64,000 bases of DNA from Oscillospiraceae bacterium. Lineage in GTDB: Bacteria; Bacillota; Clostridia; Oscillospirales; Acutalibacteraceae. Shown here one piece after another: positions 1 through 8,193 of this stretch (the first letter of the stretch is position 1; every line of letters begins with the position of its first letter). The notes beneath the pieces are model-generated. The model ran no database searches. It had not been told where the DNA came from and saw nothing but the letters and a program-made list of their open reading frames with translations. The translations under genes were made by a program, and so were the position numbers. The DNA is taken from the NCBI GenBank assembly GCA_015066085.1, contig SVPA01000006.1, positions 18,171 through 82,170 of the forward strand, given 5' to 3'.

Positions 1-554
1 TTATTGCCCGTCTTGGTAAAAACCACACCATAATACTTTCCTCCCACATTCTTTCGGAAATTCAGGAGGTTTGTGAGCGAGTAATAATTATAAATCAGGG
101 TCATATCGTTGCCGACGATACCCCCGAGAATCTTTCTAAAAATCTTTCCGACGACCATTCTCTTTCTATAAGAGTAAAGGGTACCGAGGGCGAAATTTTA
201 AAAATTCTAAACGGAGTTCCCGGAATTAAAGAAATCCGCCACCTTTCAAGTAAAGAGGCCGGAACGGTTGACTTTATTCTTGAGCCAAAGGCGGGGCATG
301 ATATCCGTGCGGCTGTGTCCGAGCGTCTTGCAGAGCGTAAAAAGACCCTGCTTTCTCTTACCTCTAACGAAATGACCCTTGAACAAATCTTCCTTCGCAT
401 TACCGAGGGAACGGCTACGGAGAAACTTGTAAAAAAAGCCGATAAAAAGACCGATTCCCCCAAGGTTAAATTTGACCTTGAATCAGGCGAAGCCGTAATC
501 GGCGAGGAAACAAAACAAACTAAAGAATTTAGCAAAAAGGAGGACGATAAATAA
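1..554 (+). CDS. ABC transporter ATP-binding protein, 3' part (GldA-like)
   Basis: The left window edge cuts this gene; the open frame enters at base 3 and runs to TAA at 552-554. The first visible residues (IILSSHILSEIQEVCERV) are the region just after Walker B/D-loop with the switch histidine typical of ABC exporters of the GldA/CcmA type. The remaining part is the usual C-terminal regulatory region of these ATPases, ending in a Lys/Glu-rich tail. The stop overlaps the next gene's ATG by one base, so it is translationally coupled to the permease. By family it would energise export with the following permease and the GldG-like and DUF4340 proteins. The substrate cannot be read from the sequence. 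Confidence 0.9.
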   Translation, partial: IARLGKNHTIILSSHILSEIQEVCERVIIINQGHIVADDTPENLSKNLSDDHSLSIRVKGTEGEILKILNGVPGIKEIRHLSSKEAGTVDFILEPKAGHDIRAAVSERLAERKKTLLSLTSNEMTLEQIFLRITEGTATEKLVKKADKKTDSPKVKFDLESGEAVIGEETKQTKEFSKKEDDK

Positions 555-1258
555 TGACAGCGGTTTTCAAAAGAGAATTCAAATCATATTTTACTTCGCC
601 TCTCGGCTATGTTTTTCTTGCAATCTTCCTCTTTTTCGAGGGAAGTTTTTTCACAACCCTTTACACTTACGGCGACCCGTCGGTTGAAATAATTTTCCCG
701 TCGCTTTCTACCGTAATAGTTTTGATAACCCCCGTAATAACAATGCGTCTTCTCTCAGAAGACCGTCGTCAGAAGGTTGACCAGGCGCTTCTTACTGCGC
801 CCGTAAAGGTTGAGGGAATCGTTCTCGGCAAGTTTTTTGCCGCTCTTGGCATTTACGCCCTTGCCCTTTCGCCAACCCTTCTTTTCCAGGTTATCGTTTC
901 AATGCTTTCCCCAAGCGTTAACTGGCTCGTTTTCCTAAACGGACTTTTGGGCGCTTTGCTTATCGGTGCGGCTCTTATTTCAATCGGAATGTTTATTTCC
1001 TCCCTTACCGAAAGCACGATTATCTCCTGTATACTTACCCTTGTTACCTTCCTTCTTCTTTTGGTAATAACCAACCTTGCCTCTTTAACCAATCAGGACT
1101 GGGTAGTTGCAGTAGCCGAAAAGGTTGCCTTTGTCAGTCTTTTCTCGGCTTTTTCAAGTTCAGTTTTCAGCGTTGTTAATGTAATCTATCTCGTTTCTAT
1201 TGCGGTAGGTTTTGTCTTCCTTTCAATCCGTGCCGTTGAAAGACGCAGATGGGCTTAA
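554..1258 (+). CDS. ABC-2 type permease (GldF-like)
   Basis: This 234-residue membrane protein has about six hydrophobic segments. It opens with the short cytoplasmic start MTAVFKREFKSYFTSPLGYVF seen in GldF/ABC-2 permeases, followed by a large hydrophobic domain and a basic C-terminus (RAVERRRWA). It overlaps the ATPase stop by one base and is followed closely by a GldG-like gene. Known relatives form the membrane channel of an ABC exporter; in Bacteroidetes the homologues are tied to gliding, but in Clostridia the same trio occurs without gliding and its cargo is not settled. The assignment to ABC-2 permeases is firm and the cargo unknown. Confidence 0.88.
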   Translation: MTAVFKREFKSYFTSPLGYVFLAIFLFFEGSFFTTLYTYGDPSVEIIFPSLSTVIVLITPVITMRLLSEDRRQKVDQALLTAPVKVEGIVLGKFFAALGIYALALSPTLLFQVIVSMLSPSVNWLVFLNGLLGALLIGAALISIGMFISSLTESTIISCILTLVTFLLLLVITNLASLTNQDWVVAVAEKVAFVSLFSAFSSSVFSVVNVIYLVSIAVGFVFLSIRAVERRRWA

Positions 1259-1272
1259 GCGGAGGTGTCGGT

Positions 1273-2895
1273 ATGAAAATTTTCAAAAACTTAAAAACAC
1301 GAGTTTCTGACACCGTAAAAAAAGAGAAACTTTTTAACAAAAACGCCCTTAAACACGGGGGAGTTGCTGTTGCCTTTACCGCAATAGTTCTTGCGGTTTT
1401 GGTAGGTGTAAACCTTGTTTTCGGCTTTTTAGCCCAGAGAACCAACCTTAATATAGACATTTCTCTTCAAGGGGCAAACACCCTTTCGAAAGAAAATATT
1501 GATTTTATTGAAGGCCTCGAAAAAGAGGTTACCATAACCGTTTGCAGTTCCGAAGAAGACTACACAAACGGACAACTCGGCTATATTGCACAGCAGTATT
1601 TTAACGCCGTTGACCAAACGGGCGAATATTTTGAGCAAACTATAAATCTTTTAAAACTTTACGATAAATATTCTGACAATATAACAATTCGTTTTGTCGA
1701 CCCTTATGACCCCTCTTTCGCAGAGATTGAAAAGGAGTATTCAGGCTCGATTCTCGATTTAGGGGATATTATTGTAGAGTGCTATCAGAATGTCGACGGT
1801 CAGTATGTTAACCGCAGTTCAATAATTGCTTTTGATGACATTTATTATTTAAAGGATGACGGATATGTTCAGTACGGAAATCCGTACACCATATCAGGAA
1901 ATAATATTGAAACTGTGCTAACTTCGGCAATATATAAGGTCACTTCGGCAGAAACCAAACAAGCCCTTATTATTGAAACCCACTGCGACCCCCATGTTGC
2001 AACCGAATACGGCGATATGCTTAAACTCAACAATTTTGATATTGCTACCTATTCTGCCGGTGCGATAAACGAAATCGGCGAAGAGTATGAACTTGTTATT
2101 ATTGACGCTCCGACCGAAGATTTTCTCGCCTTTGAAATTGACGCTATCGAGGAGTGGCTTTATAACGGCGGAATAAGGGGCAAAGGACTTATGTATATGG
2201 CTTCGGCTTCTTCCCCCGCTACGCCTAACCTTGACGCTTTTCTTGAAAGTTGGGGAATAACCTACGGCGACGGCGTTCTTTACGAAACCAATACCGAATA
2301 TATTGCTTTCGGCGATAACACTTCGCTCTTCTTTGAAGCGGCCGAAACAAACGGGGAAGAAAACGAGTACGATAAAATCGTAAACGCAAACCAGGGTCTT
2401 GTCTCCGGCGGAAACCGTCCTCTTTATCAGGCTTTTGAAGAAGAAGGGCTCAGAGAAACCAAGCCTATTGCCCTTACCGCTACCGACAGCGTAGTTATTG
2501 CTGAACTGTCAAATGTCGGAACCGACTGGAAACCCGACGGCTCTTTTGAACAGCAAAAGCATATAGGTATTCTTCTTTCAGAAGAAACCGAGCCGGTTGA
2601 TAATATTTACCGAACAAGTTATGTAATGGCTTTTTCGGGCGAAGATTTTGCTTCGTCCTATTGGAGTTCAACCTATACACTTAACCGTGAGAGTATGATT
2701 TCGGCGGCAAAGTTTATAAGCGGAGCCGAAGATGACGGAATAACCTTTGCAATGAAGCAAATGGAAAGTAAAACCTTTGCCGACGTTGTAGACGAAAAAG
2801 CCGCAAACACAATGAAGGCTATCTTCAAGTGGGGACTTCCCGTACTGCTTATCGCTTTAGGCGTTACCGTCTTTGTAAGGAGGGCTCGTCGATGA
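1273..2895 (+). CDS. GldG-like ABC transporter auxiliary protein
   Basis: I place the start at the ATG at 1273 because GGAGGT lies at 1261-1266; an upstream in-frame ATG at 1249 has no such site. The 540-residue product has an N-terminal membrane anchor after a basic stretch (about residues 28-55), a long extracytoplasmic domain, and a C-terminal anchor (WGLPVLLIALGVTVFVRRARR). This is the GldG/ABC_transp_aux arrangement. In the middle, 'ALIIETHCDPHV' and 'YELVIIDAPTEDF' resemble the Rossmann-like core of that family. It follows the permease by 14 bases and overlaps the next gene (ATGA at 2892). It is probably a periplasm-facing partner of the exporter. Confidence 0.85.
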   Translation: MKIFKNLKTRVSDTVKKEKLFNKNALKHGGVAVAFTAIVLAVLVGVNLVFGFLAQRTNLNIDISLQGANTLSKENIDFIEGLEKEVTITVCSSEEDYTNGQLGYIAQQYFNAVDQTGEYFEQTINLLKLYDKYSDNITIRFVDPYDPSFAEIEKEYSGSILDLGDIIVECYQNVDGQYVNRSSIIAFDDIYYLKDDGYVQYGNPYTISGNNIETVLTSAIYKVTSAETKQALIIETHCDPHVATEYGDMLKLNNFDIATYSAGAINEIGEEYELVIIDAPTEDFLAFEIDAIEEWLYNGGIRGKGLMYMASASSPATPNLDAFLESWGITYGDGVLYETNTEYIAFGDNTSLFFEAAETNGEENEYDKIVNANQGLVSGGNRPLYQAFEEEGLRETKPIALTATDSVVIAELSNVGTDWKPDGSFEQQKHIGILLSEETEPVDNIYRTSYVMAFSGEDFASSYWSSTYTLNRESMISAAKFISGAEDDGITFAMKQMESKTFADVVDEKAANTMKAIFKWGLPVLLIALGVTVFVRRARR

Positions 2896-4511
2896 ACTCT
2901 TTCGAACAGGAAAAACAAAGCGAAAGCGTGGCAAACGAACCAGGCGAAAATTCGCGTGTTTATGAAGTGTCCGACCAAGAGTCTACCATCTTTTCCGACC
3001 CTAAAGCCCATAAAGACAAGGTAAAAAAGGGTAAAAACCTTAAAAAGATAATACCCGCATCTGTCGCCCTTGTTTTAGTTGGGGCAATAATCGCCCTTAT
3101 CGTAACCTTAATTCCGCCTATTGTTGATAATGAGGATTCAAGCAGTTCTCTTGACGATATAAGAATTATGGAAGAATCCCTTTTTGACAAGGTTGACCGA
3201 GTTACCCTTATTGCCGAAAACAATACCATAAAATTTCACACTATTGAGGTTAAAACCGAAGAGAAAACGACAACCCAGTGGTCTCTTGTCGATGTTGACC
3301 CTTCTTTGACCAGCGTTTCAAACATTGAAAATACCATTTTCGGTTTTATGGAGCAGGGTTATTCGAAAAAAATAAGCGACGATAAAAATGACGGTAAAGA
3401 ATACGGTTTCGATAAACCTAAATATCAGGTAGATTTTTTCAACGAAGGGTCAGACAGCGTTTCCTTCTCGCTTATTATCGGGGGTTATTCGCCTACCGAT
3501 AGCGGAAGATACGCAACCACAACCCTTTCCGACGAGGTTTACTTTGTCCGTGACACAGGATTTTATCATTACCAGAAAAACGAGTTGGATTTTGTAGAGC
3601 CGGAAAGAATTCCCGCTATTGCAAAGGACCAATCTTACAGTGATGATAATTATACAGAGGGTACGCTTATTCTTTGCGATAAACTTACCCTTTCGGGTAA
3701 AACTTTTGGCGATACCTATAAAATAATTTGCAAGAAAACCGACAATATTACGGTCTTTAATAATTATCACATAGTTTCGCCGACAACCCGACCCGCAGAT
3801 GATAACAATATTGCGGCTATCGTAGGTCTATTTGCCTACGGCGTTGAGTCAAACGGTTGTTATTCATACACCGCAACCGAGAAAGATATTAAAAAGTTCG
3901 GGCTTGACAGCCCCGACTTCTCGGTTAGAATTCAGGTTGGAGATATTGAAGACGGCTTTAGCGCCACTCTGCAAAAAGACGGTTTTTATGCCGTTTACTA
4001 TAAGGGCAACAAGACAATTATGAAGGTCGATGCAACCGCTTTAGCCCCCGCTAAGTTTGCCCCGAAAGATTTATATAACGAACTTCTCTTTATTGAGAAT
4101 ATCACTTCGGCGGCTAATGTTAAGATTGAGTCGGGAGATAAATCGGTTCAGTTCGATATTTCGACCACCTATGACGAAACCTCAGGCAGAGATACCATAA
4201 GCACCGTTAAGGTTAACAAAACGGCTGTAGAAACCCGAAATTTCCAGAATTATTATTCTTATATAATAGCAATAAAGGCTCAAACTTATAATGAAGCAGA
4301 TATTTCGGGCAAAAAACCGGCAACCGTTTTAACCATTAACCACAACAACGGAACCGCCCCGACGGTTATTAAATATTATGAGGCTGGTCCCTCTCGTTAT
4401 CAGGTTGTTGTAAATGGCGTTAAAATGGGTCAAATCAGTTCTGCTGACCACACTCGTATAATGAAATACGCTCTGAATGTGGCAGAGGGTAAAACTTATA
4501 ATTCAAGATAA
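2892..4511 (+). CDS. DUF4340 domain protein, partner of the Gld-type ABC exporter
   Basis: The start is the ATG at 2892 that overlaps the preceding TGA and has AGGAGG just upstream. The product has 539 residues: an acidic cytoplasmic N-terminus of about 55 residues, one membrane helix (ASVALVLVGAIIALIVTLIPPIV) and a large extracytoplasmic region with the repeated beta-rich pattern of DUF4340 proteins (for example 'YGFDKPKYQVDFF' and 'FGLDSPDFSVRIQ', which look like two copies of the same motif). DUF4340 genes usually close GldA-F-G operons, as here. The biochemical role is unknown. The promoter of the next transcript seems to lie inside the 3' end of this gene. Confidence 0.83.
   Translation: MNSFEQEKQSESVANEPGENSRVYEVSDQESTIFSDPKAHKDKVKKGKNLKKIIPASVALVLVGAIIALIVTLIPPIVDNEDSSSSLDDIRIMEESLFDKVDRVTLIAENNTIKFHTIEVKTEEKTTTQWSLVDVDPSLTSVSNIENTIFGFMEQGYSKKISDDKNDGKEYGFDKPKYQVDFFNEGSDSVSFSLIIGGYSPTDSGRYATTTLSDEVYFVRDTGFYHYQKNELDFVEPERIPAIAKDQSYSDDNYTEGTLILCDKLTLSGKTFGDTYKIICKKTDNITVFNNYHIVSPTTRPADDNNIAAIVGLFAYGVESNGCYSYTATEKDIKKFGLDSPDFSVRIQVGDIEDGFSATLQKDGFYAVYYKGNKTIMKVDATALAPAKFAPKDLYNELLFIENITSAANVKIESGDKSVQFDISTTYDETSGRDTISTVKVNKTAVETRNFQNYYSYIIAIKAQTYNEADISGKKPATVLTINHNNGTAPTVIKYYEAGPSRYQVVVNGVKMGQISSADHTRIMKYALNVAEGKTYNSR
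4473..4502 (+). promoter_or_regulatory. Candidate promoter of the folT riboswitch transcript
   Basis: TATAAT at 4497-4502 with a weak -35 CTGAAT at 4473-4478 (18-base spacer) lies inside the end of the DUF4340 gene. It would start RNA near 4509, just before the riboswitch P1 stem at 4516. Only five bases separate the upstream stop from the riboswitch, so any dedicated promoter must be here; read-through from the ABC operon is the alternative. Confidence 0.45.
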
Positions 4512-4515
4512 AAAT

Positions 4516-4616
4516 GTTAGAGTAGAAAAGTTGTGCGTTTAAGTGCCGTTTGGACGGGGAGTTGCCGGGCGGACGAACGAGGTTTCTCGGCGGTCGGCTT
4601 TTCGCATCCCGCTAAC
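4516..4616 (+). promoter_or_regulatory. THF (tetrahydrofolate) riboswitch upstream of folT
   Basis: The stretch carries the conserved blocks of the THF riboswitch class in order: P1 GTTAG (4516-4520) pairing with CTAAC (4612-4616), AGTAGA at 4521-4526, GCGTTTAAGTGCC near 4535, GGGGAGTTGCC, GAACGA near 4574, and GCATCCCGC before the closing P1 strand. It sits directly upstream of an ECF folate-binding component, the classic target. Binding of reduced folates is expected to lower FolT synthesis. Recognition is from remembered consensus, not from a covariance search. Confidence 0.85.
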
Positions 4617-4632
4617 CAGTAAGGAAATGCAA

Positions 4633-4675
4633 AAAGCCTCCGTCCTCGCTGAGTTATTAGTGGGAAGGAGGTTTT
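4633..4675 (+). promoter_or_regulatory. Shine-Dalgarno-sequestering hairpin (riboswitch expression platform)
   Basis: AAAGCCTCC (4633-4641) can pair with GGAGGTTTT (4667-4675), which contains the folT ribosome-binding site GGAGG (4667-4671), seven bases before the ATG at 4679. This points to translational control by hiding the ribosome-binding site. The short T-run after the stem could also act as a weak terminator. Confidence 0.65.
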
Positions 4676-4678
4676 CTT

Positions 4679-5212
4679 ATGTCTAAAAAACAAAAACTCA
4701 TAATTAAAATTGCGGTAACGGCGCTTCTTGTTGCCGCAACAACAATACTAAACCGAATGGGGTCAATAGTAACCGCCGACATTAAAATCGGGTTTTCCTT
4801 TGTGCCTATTATGGTCTGCGGTATGATGTTCGGTCCTTTATGGGGCGGTGTATGCGGCGGACTCGGCGATTTACTTGCCGCTATTTTAATTCCGATTGGC
4901 GTACCCCACCCAATGATAACCGTAACCGCCTTTTTGTCGGGTGTTTTATACGGGCTTTTAGGAAAAATCGCCGAGAACACCGAAAAAAAGTTTGTTTTTT
5001 CAGGATTAGCCTTATCGGTGGTTGTGTTTGAAAAAATTGTTTGCACTCTGCTTTTAAATTCCTTGTGGATTAGTCAACTCACGGGATTACCGTATTTTAC
5101 GCAACTTTTAACCCGTATCCCACAAGCATTAATCTTAATCGTTCCTGAAACAGCCCTTGCGGTAGTTGTTAAAATTTTTGTTCTTCCTAAAATAAGAAAG
5201 GTAATAAAGTGA
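4679..5212 (+). CDS. folT: Folate ECF transporter substrate-binding component FolT
   Basis: This 177-residue membrane protein has about six hydrophobic segments and the S-component hallmark of ECF vitamin transporters: a basic start, 'IKIGFSFVPIMVCGMMFGPLWGG' in the second helix region and 'GLGDLLAAI' next to it. The THF riboswitch upstream makes folate the likely substrate. It would capture folate and work with a shared EcfA-EcfA'-EcfT module, which is not in this window. The ATG has a strong GGAGG that is itself buried in a hairpin. It is followed by a GTG-start gene that overlaps its stop. Confidence 0.87.
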   Translation: MSKKQKLIIKIAVTALLVAATTILNRMGSIVTADIKIGFSFVPIMVCGMMFGPLWGGVCGGLGDLLAAILIPIGVPHPMITVTAFLSGVLYGLLGKIAENTEKKFVFSGLALSVVVFEKIVCTLLLNSLWISQLTGLPYFTQLLTRIPQALILIVPETALAVVVKIFVLPKIRKVIK

Positions 5213-5766
5213 GAAAAATGGAAAATTTTGGTTTTACCGATAAAACGGTTTATAATTGCCGTAAAGAAAACTGCTCAGAAAAGGAAACCGCTTGTTATGA
5301 CGCCCTTGAAAGTCTGGGTATTGAGTACGGTCGGGTGTCTCACGAGCATATCGGAACTATTGAGGGCTGTATTGAAATCGGACAGGTGCTCGGGGCAGAG
5401 ATTCTAAAAAATCTGTTTTTATGTAACGCCCAGAAAACCGAGTTTTATCTTCTTGTTATGCCGGGCGAAAAACCCTTTAAAACAAAACTTTTGTCCCCGC
5501 AACTTGGATGTTCAAGGCTTTCTTTTGCCTCCCCTGAATATATGGAAAAACTAATCAACTGCACCCCCGGTTCTGCCTCGGTTTTGGGGCTTCTGTTCGA
5601 TACCGAACTTAAGGTGCGTCTTGTAATAGATAAAGATGTTTTAAACAGAGAACACTTCGGTTGCCACCCGTGTGACAACTCTTCAAGTTTAAAAATTAAA
5701 ACTTCGGATATAATAGATAAATTTATCCCCTCAACCCACCACACACCGAGTTTCGTAGAACTATAA
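5209..5766 (+). CDS. YbaK/ProX-type prolyl-tRNA deacylase-like protein
   Basis: The GTG at 5209 overlaps the folT TGA and has AAAGG seven bases upstream, so it is preferred over the ATG at 5218. The 185-residue protein matches the ProX/PrdX (YbaK fold) editing family: a start-half 'YDALESLGIEYGRVSHEHIGTIEGC', a central 'KNLFLCNAQKTEFYLLVMPG', and the C-terminal 'FGCHPCDNSSSLKIKTSDII' that fits the FHPC-N pattern of ProX. These enzymes hydrolyse mischarged Ala- or Cys-tRNA(Pro) in the cytoplasm. It probably shares the folT transcript, although there is no obvious functional link. Confidence 0.85.
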   Translation: MRKMENFGFTDKTVYNCRKENCSEKETACYDALESLGIEYGRVSHEHIGTIEGCIEIGQVLGAEILKNLFLCNAQKTEFYLLVMPGEKPFKTKLLSPQLGCSRLSFASPEYMEKLINCTPGSASVLGLLFDTELKVRLVIDKDVLNREHFGCHPCDNSSSLKIKTSDIIDKFIPSTHHTPSFVEL

Positions 5767-5770
5767 CCGA

Positions 5771-6580
5771 TTACATAATAGCCGAAAGAATTAAAACCTC
5801 ACGGAGTTCTTTGTAAAGGTTAAGGAGTTCATCGCTTTTTGGTTTTTCGCATAAAATTTTAAAGGCAGGTTTTTTATGAACTCTTCCGACATGGTCTATA
5901 AAGCCCTCGTATATAAGCGGTTGTTTTTCAAAGGTATATCCCGTTGAGGTTGCCATTATTTCGCCCATACGCAAACTGCGATTTGGAATATAGTCGCCAT
6001 TTGCCGAAACAATCTCTCCGTTTCCCGACCCGAACACTACGGCGTGGCGAAGAGGAAGTTCGTTTATAAAGGAATCAAGAGCAACCGTCTCGGGCTCGGT
6101 AAGGCCTGAAAGGGCGGTAAAGTTGCGGTCAAGGTCAACCCCTCTGGCGTTTGTGCTGAAAGATTCAAACCCGTTTTTTGCAAAAACCGAAATCGTTTTT
6201 TCAAAGTTTCCGCAACCCGCTTTGCCTTTTGCGGCAATTTCGCACCCGTCGGGGTTAAGACAGGGGACTACCGCAAGGGCCCGCCCTTTAAGGGCTCGTC
6301 TAACCCGAAGCCCCTCAAAACTTTCCCCTAAAGAGAGGGCTTTAGACAGGTCGTATAAAAAGGCGGAAAGAAGCAGCGAGGTGTAACCCTCACTTCCCGA
6401 AACTCCGCCGACAAACAGAACATACTCCTCGGCCTTACCCAACATAAAGGCGCAAATTTCCTTTCCCATAACACTTTTTCCAATTCTTTTAGCCTTTAAA
6501 AAGGGAAAATCACAAAGAAGTTTTTCTTTTGTTTTAATAAACTCGAAATAGTCAAAATTTTGGCAACTTAAAATATCCAT
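5771..6580 (-). CDS. M14-family carboxypeptidase-like protein with lost zinc ligands
   Basis: The start is taken as the ATG at 6580 (GGACGGG lies about ten bases upstream); a GTG at 6589 is too close to that site. The 269-residue product keeps the M14 fold signature (NPDGCEIA, RGVDLDRNF). However, the zinc motif HxxE reads S-G-S-E (VGGVSGSEGYTS), and the third zinc ligand, normally a histidine before a Gly-rich turn, reads 'VVFGSGNGE'. Two of three metal ligands thus appear missing. Relatives in Clostridia with 'HGSEH' cut peptidoglycan or peptides. This copy is probably non-catalytic or uses another mechanism. It is convergent with the ProX-like gene, leaving only four bases between them. 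Confidence 0.75.
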   Translation of the reverse strand: MDILSCQNFDYFEFIKTKEKLLCDFPFLKAKRIGKSVMGKEICAFMLGKAEEYVLFVGGVSGSEGYTSLLLSAFLYDLSKALSLGESFEGLRVRRALKGRALAVVPCLNPDGCEIAAKGKAGCGNFEKTISVFAKNGFESFSTNARGVDLDRNFTALSGLTEPETVALDSFINELPLRHAVVFGSGNGEIVSANGDYIPNRSLRMGEIMATSTGYTFEKQPLIYEGFIDHVGRVHKKPAFKILCEKPKSDELLNLYKELREVLILSAIM

Positions 6581-6638
6581 CTTTTTCACCCGTCCTTTAA
6601 TATGTATGTAATATTAGTATGCGAAAGAAGTGAAATAA

Positions 6639-7187
6639 ATGAATCTTGACGAGAAAAAAGTTAAATCAAATCTTTTATATGACGGAAGAATAATCAAACT
6701 ATATAACGACCAAATTCTTTTGCCAAACGAAAAAACCGCATTCAGAGAGTATGTTAAACACCCGGGCGGTGTCTGTGTTGTGCCGATAACCGAGGAAAAC
6801 GAAATTCTTCTTGTCCGTCAATATCGCTACCCCTACTCAAAGCAGGTGGTTGAGATTCCCGCGGGTAAAAGGGACAGCGCTTTTGAAGACACCCTTGAGG
6901 GCGGAAAAAGGGAACTTAAAGAGGAACTTGGCGTAGAGGCTAAAAATTTTGTCTTCTTGGGCGAATTTTACCCCACCCCGGGTTATACCGATGAGGTTAT
7001 TTATATGTATGCCGCAACCGGTCTTTCCTTTAGTGAGAGCAGTCCCGACGAGGACGAGTTTGTAAAGGCGGAAAAATATCCGCTCGACATCCTTGTTCAG
7101 ATGATAATGAGCGGACAAATTAAAGACGGTAAAACCCAAGCGGCAGTTTTAAAGGTTAAGTATCTTAAGGATAAAGGTTTATTATAA
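6639..7187 (+). CDS. nudF: ADP-ribose pyrophosphatase (Nudix)
   Basis: The 182-residue protein has a complete Nudix box: 'PAGKRDSAFEDTLEGG' followed by KRELKEELGV, with the expected Gly, REL-EE and Gly residues. The upstream 'VRQYRYPYSKQVVEIPAGK' and downstream 'GEFYPTPGYTDEVIYMYAA' are typical of the ADP-ribose pyrophosphatase (NudF/YqkG) branch, which hydrolyses ADP-ribose to AMP and ribose-5-phosphate in the cytoplasm. The ATG at 6639 is preceded by GAAAGAAGTG. It is divergent from the M14-like gene and ends in a strong hairpin. The length is normal for the family. Confidence 0.9.
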   Translation: MNLDEKKVKSNLLYDGRIIKLYNDQILLPNEKTAFREYVKHPGGVCVVPITEENEILLVRQYRYPYSKQVVEIPAGKRDSAFEDTLEGGKRELKEELGVEAKNFVFLGEFYPTPGYTDEVIYMYAATGLSFSESSPDEDEFVKAEKYPLDILVQMIMSGQIKDGKTQAAVLKVKYLKDKGLL

Positions 7188-7190
7188 AAC

Positions 7191-7223
7191 AGAAGGGCAG
7201 AGAGAATTTCTCTCTGCCCTTCT
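7191..7223. terminator. 15-bp perfect hairpin after nudF
   Basis: AGAAGGGCAGAGAGA (7191-7205) pairs perfectly with 7209-7223 around a three-base loop. The following T-run is poor on both strands, so this is a terminator-like stem between convergent genes rather than a textbook Rho-independent site. Confidence 0.7.
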
Positions 7224-7243
7224 AATTCAAAAAGAGGAATAAA

Positions 7244-7423
7244 TTAAATTCTGTCAGAGCTAAAATCACTCGGCGCGCAAAAATACTTGCGCAATTTGCG
7301 CTTTATAAAGGCTACCGCCTTTCTTTCTGCCTCGGCAAATTTATGCTCGAAAAAAAGGCCGTAGATAATAAAACCTGCAACTGCAACTTCAAAGATTGTC
7401 TGAATAACAAAACGAAATTCCAT
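7244..7423 (-). CDS. Small single-pass membrane protein, unknown function
   Basis: The start is the ATG at 7423 with CCTCC (GGAGG on the coding strand) at 7429-7433; the longer frame reaching 7444 begins upstream of that site. The 59-residue product has one hydrophobic helix (FVIQTIFEVAVAGFIIYGLFF) followed by a strongly basic, probably amphipathic C-terminus (KAVAFIKRKLRKYF). I do not recognise the family. It is divergent from the rimP operon and convergent with nudF. The good ribosome-binding site and clear topology support a real gene. Confidence 0.6.
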   Translation of the reverse strand: MEFRFVIQTIFEVAVAGFIIYGLFFEHKFAEAERKAVAFIKRKLRKYFCAPSDFSSDRI

Positions 7424-7592
7424 AACATCCTCCAAAACGAACATTTGTTCTTTTCTGTAATCATTATAGATTGTAAAGCGAAAAATGTCAAGCCTTTTTT
7501 ATAAAAAAGTTTATTTTTTTTGCTTTACAACCCTATTTTACCCCTTTTATTGTCCCAAAATCAGTACTTTACCCCCTGGTTTTAAAAAATAC

Positions 7593-7621
7593 TTGATTTT
7601 TTTTAAATAATAGGATATACT
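7593..7621 (+). promoter_or_regulatory. Promoter of the rimP-nusA-infB operon
   Basis: TTGATT (7593-7598), a 17-base spacer and TATACT (7616-7621) form a good vegetative promoter in an AT-rich, gene-free stretch (7424-7690). RNA would start near 7628, just before the attenuator hairpin. Confidence 0.75.
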
Positions 7622-7649
7622 TTTAAAGTAAGATATGGATTTAAAAGGA

Positions 7650-7678
7650 GAGTGGGCAACGCCCGCTCTTCGTTTTTT
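7650..7678 (+). terminator. Attenuator hairpin in the rimP leader
   Basis: GAGTGGGC (7650-7657), loop AAC, GCCCGCTC (7661-7668) with one G-T pair, then TTCGTTTTTT. This is an intrinsic terminator placed about 20 bases after the predicted start of transcription and before rimP, so it probably attenuates the whole operon. Confidence 0.75.
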
Positions 7679-7690
7679 GTAGAAAGGAAG

Positions 7691-8158
7691 ATGAAATTGG
7701 CAGTTTCTGTTGCGCAGCAGGTTTTTTCTTTAATCAGAGAAACGGTTGAAGCCCAGAATGTAAATCTTTGGGATGTCCGCTTTGTAAAAGAGGGCGCAAG
7801 TTGGTATTTAAGGGTAATAATCGACTCTGACACGGGAATATCTATTGACGACTGTACAAATGTCCACCACGCTATTGACCCTATTCTTGACGACGCCGAC
7901 CCTATTGACAAATCCTATTATTTAGAGGTTTGCTCTCCGGGTCTTGAGCGTGAACTAACCCGAGCAGAGCATTTTGAAAAAATGGCTAACCAAAAAATTA
8001 AAATAAGACTATATAAAGCAAAAGACGGGGTTAAGGAGTTTTCGGGAACTTTAATTTCGGCAACCGACGAAACCCTGACCGCTCAAATAAATTCAACAAC
8101 CGCCGAGTTTTTAAGGTCCGAAATTTCTTCGGTAAAACTTGACGATGCAAATTTTTAA
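7691..8158 (+). CDS. rimP: Ribosome maturation factor RimP
   Basis: I chose the ATG at 7691, preceded by AAAGGAAG; the longer in-frame start near 7652 falls inside the leader attenuator. The 155-residue product has the RimP N-terminal domain with 'LWDVRFVKEGASWYLRVIIDSDTGISIDDC' and the diagnostic 'YYLEVCSPGLERELTRAEHFE', then the small SH3-like C-terminal domain. RimP is needed to assemble the 30S subunit. It leads the conserved rimP-nusA-ylxR-ylxQ-infB-rbfA operon. Confidence 0.95.
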   Translation: MKLAVSVAQQVFSLIRETVEAQNVNLWDVRFVKEGASWYLRVIIDSDTGISIDDCTNVHHAIDPILDDADPIDKSYYLEVCSPGLERELTRAEHFEKMANQKIKIRLYKAKDGVKEFSGTLISATDETLTAQINSTTAEFLRSEISSVKLDDANF

Positions 8159-8193
8159 ATTATTCATTTATATAAATGGAGGTACAAAGGAAA

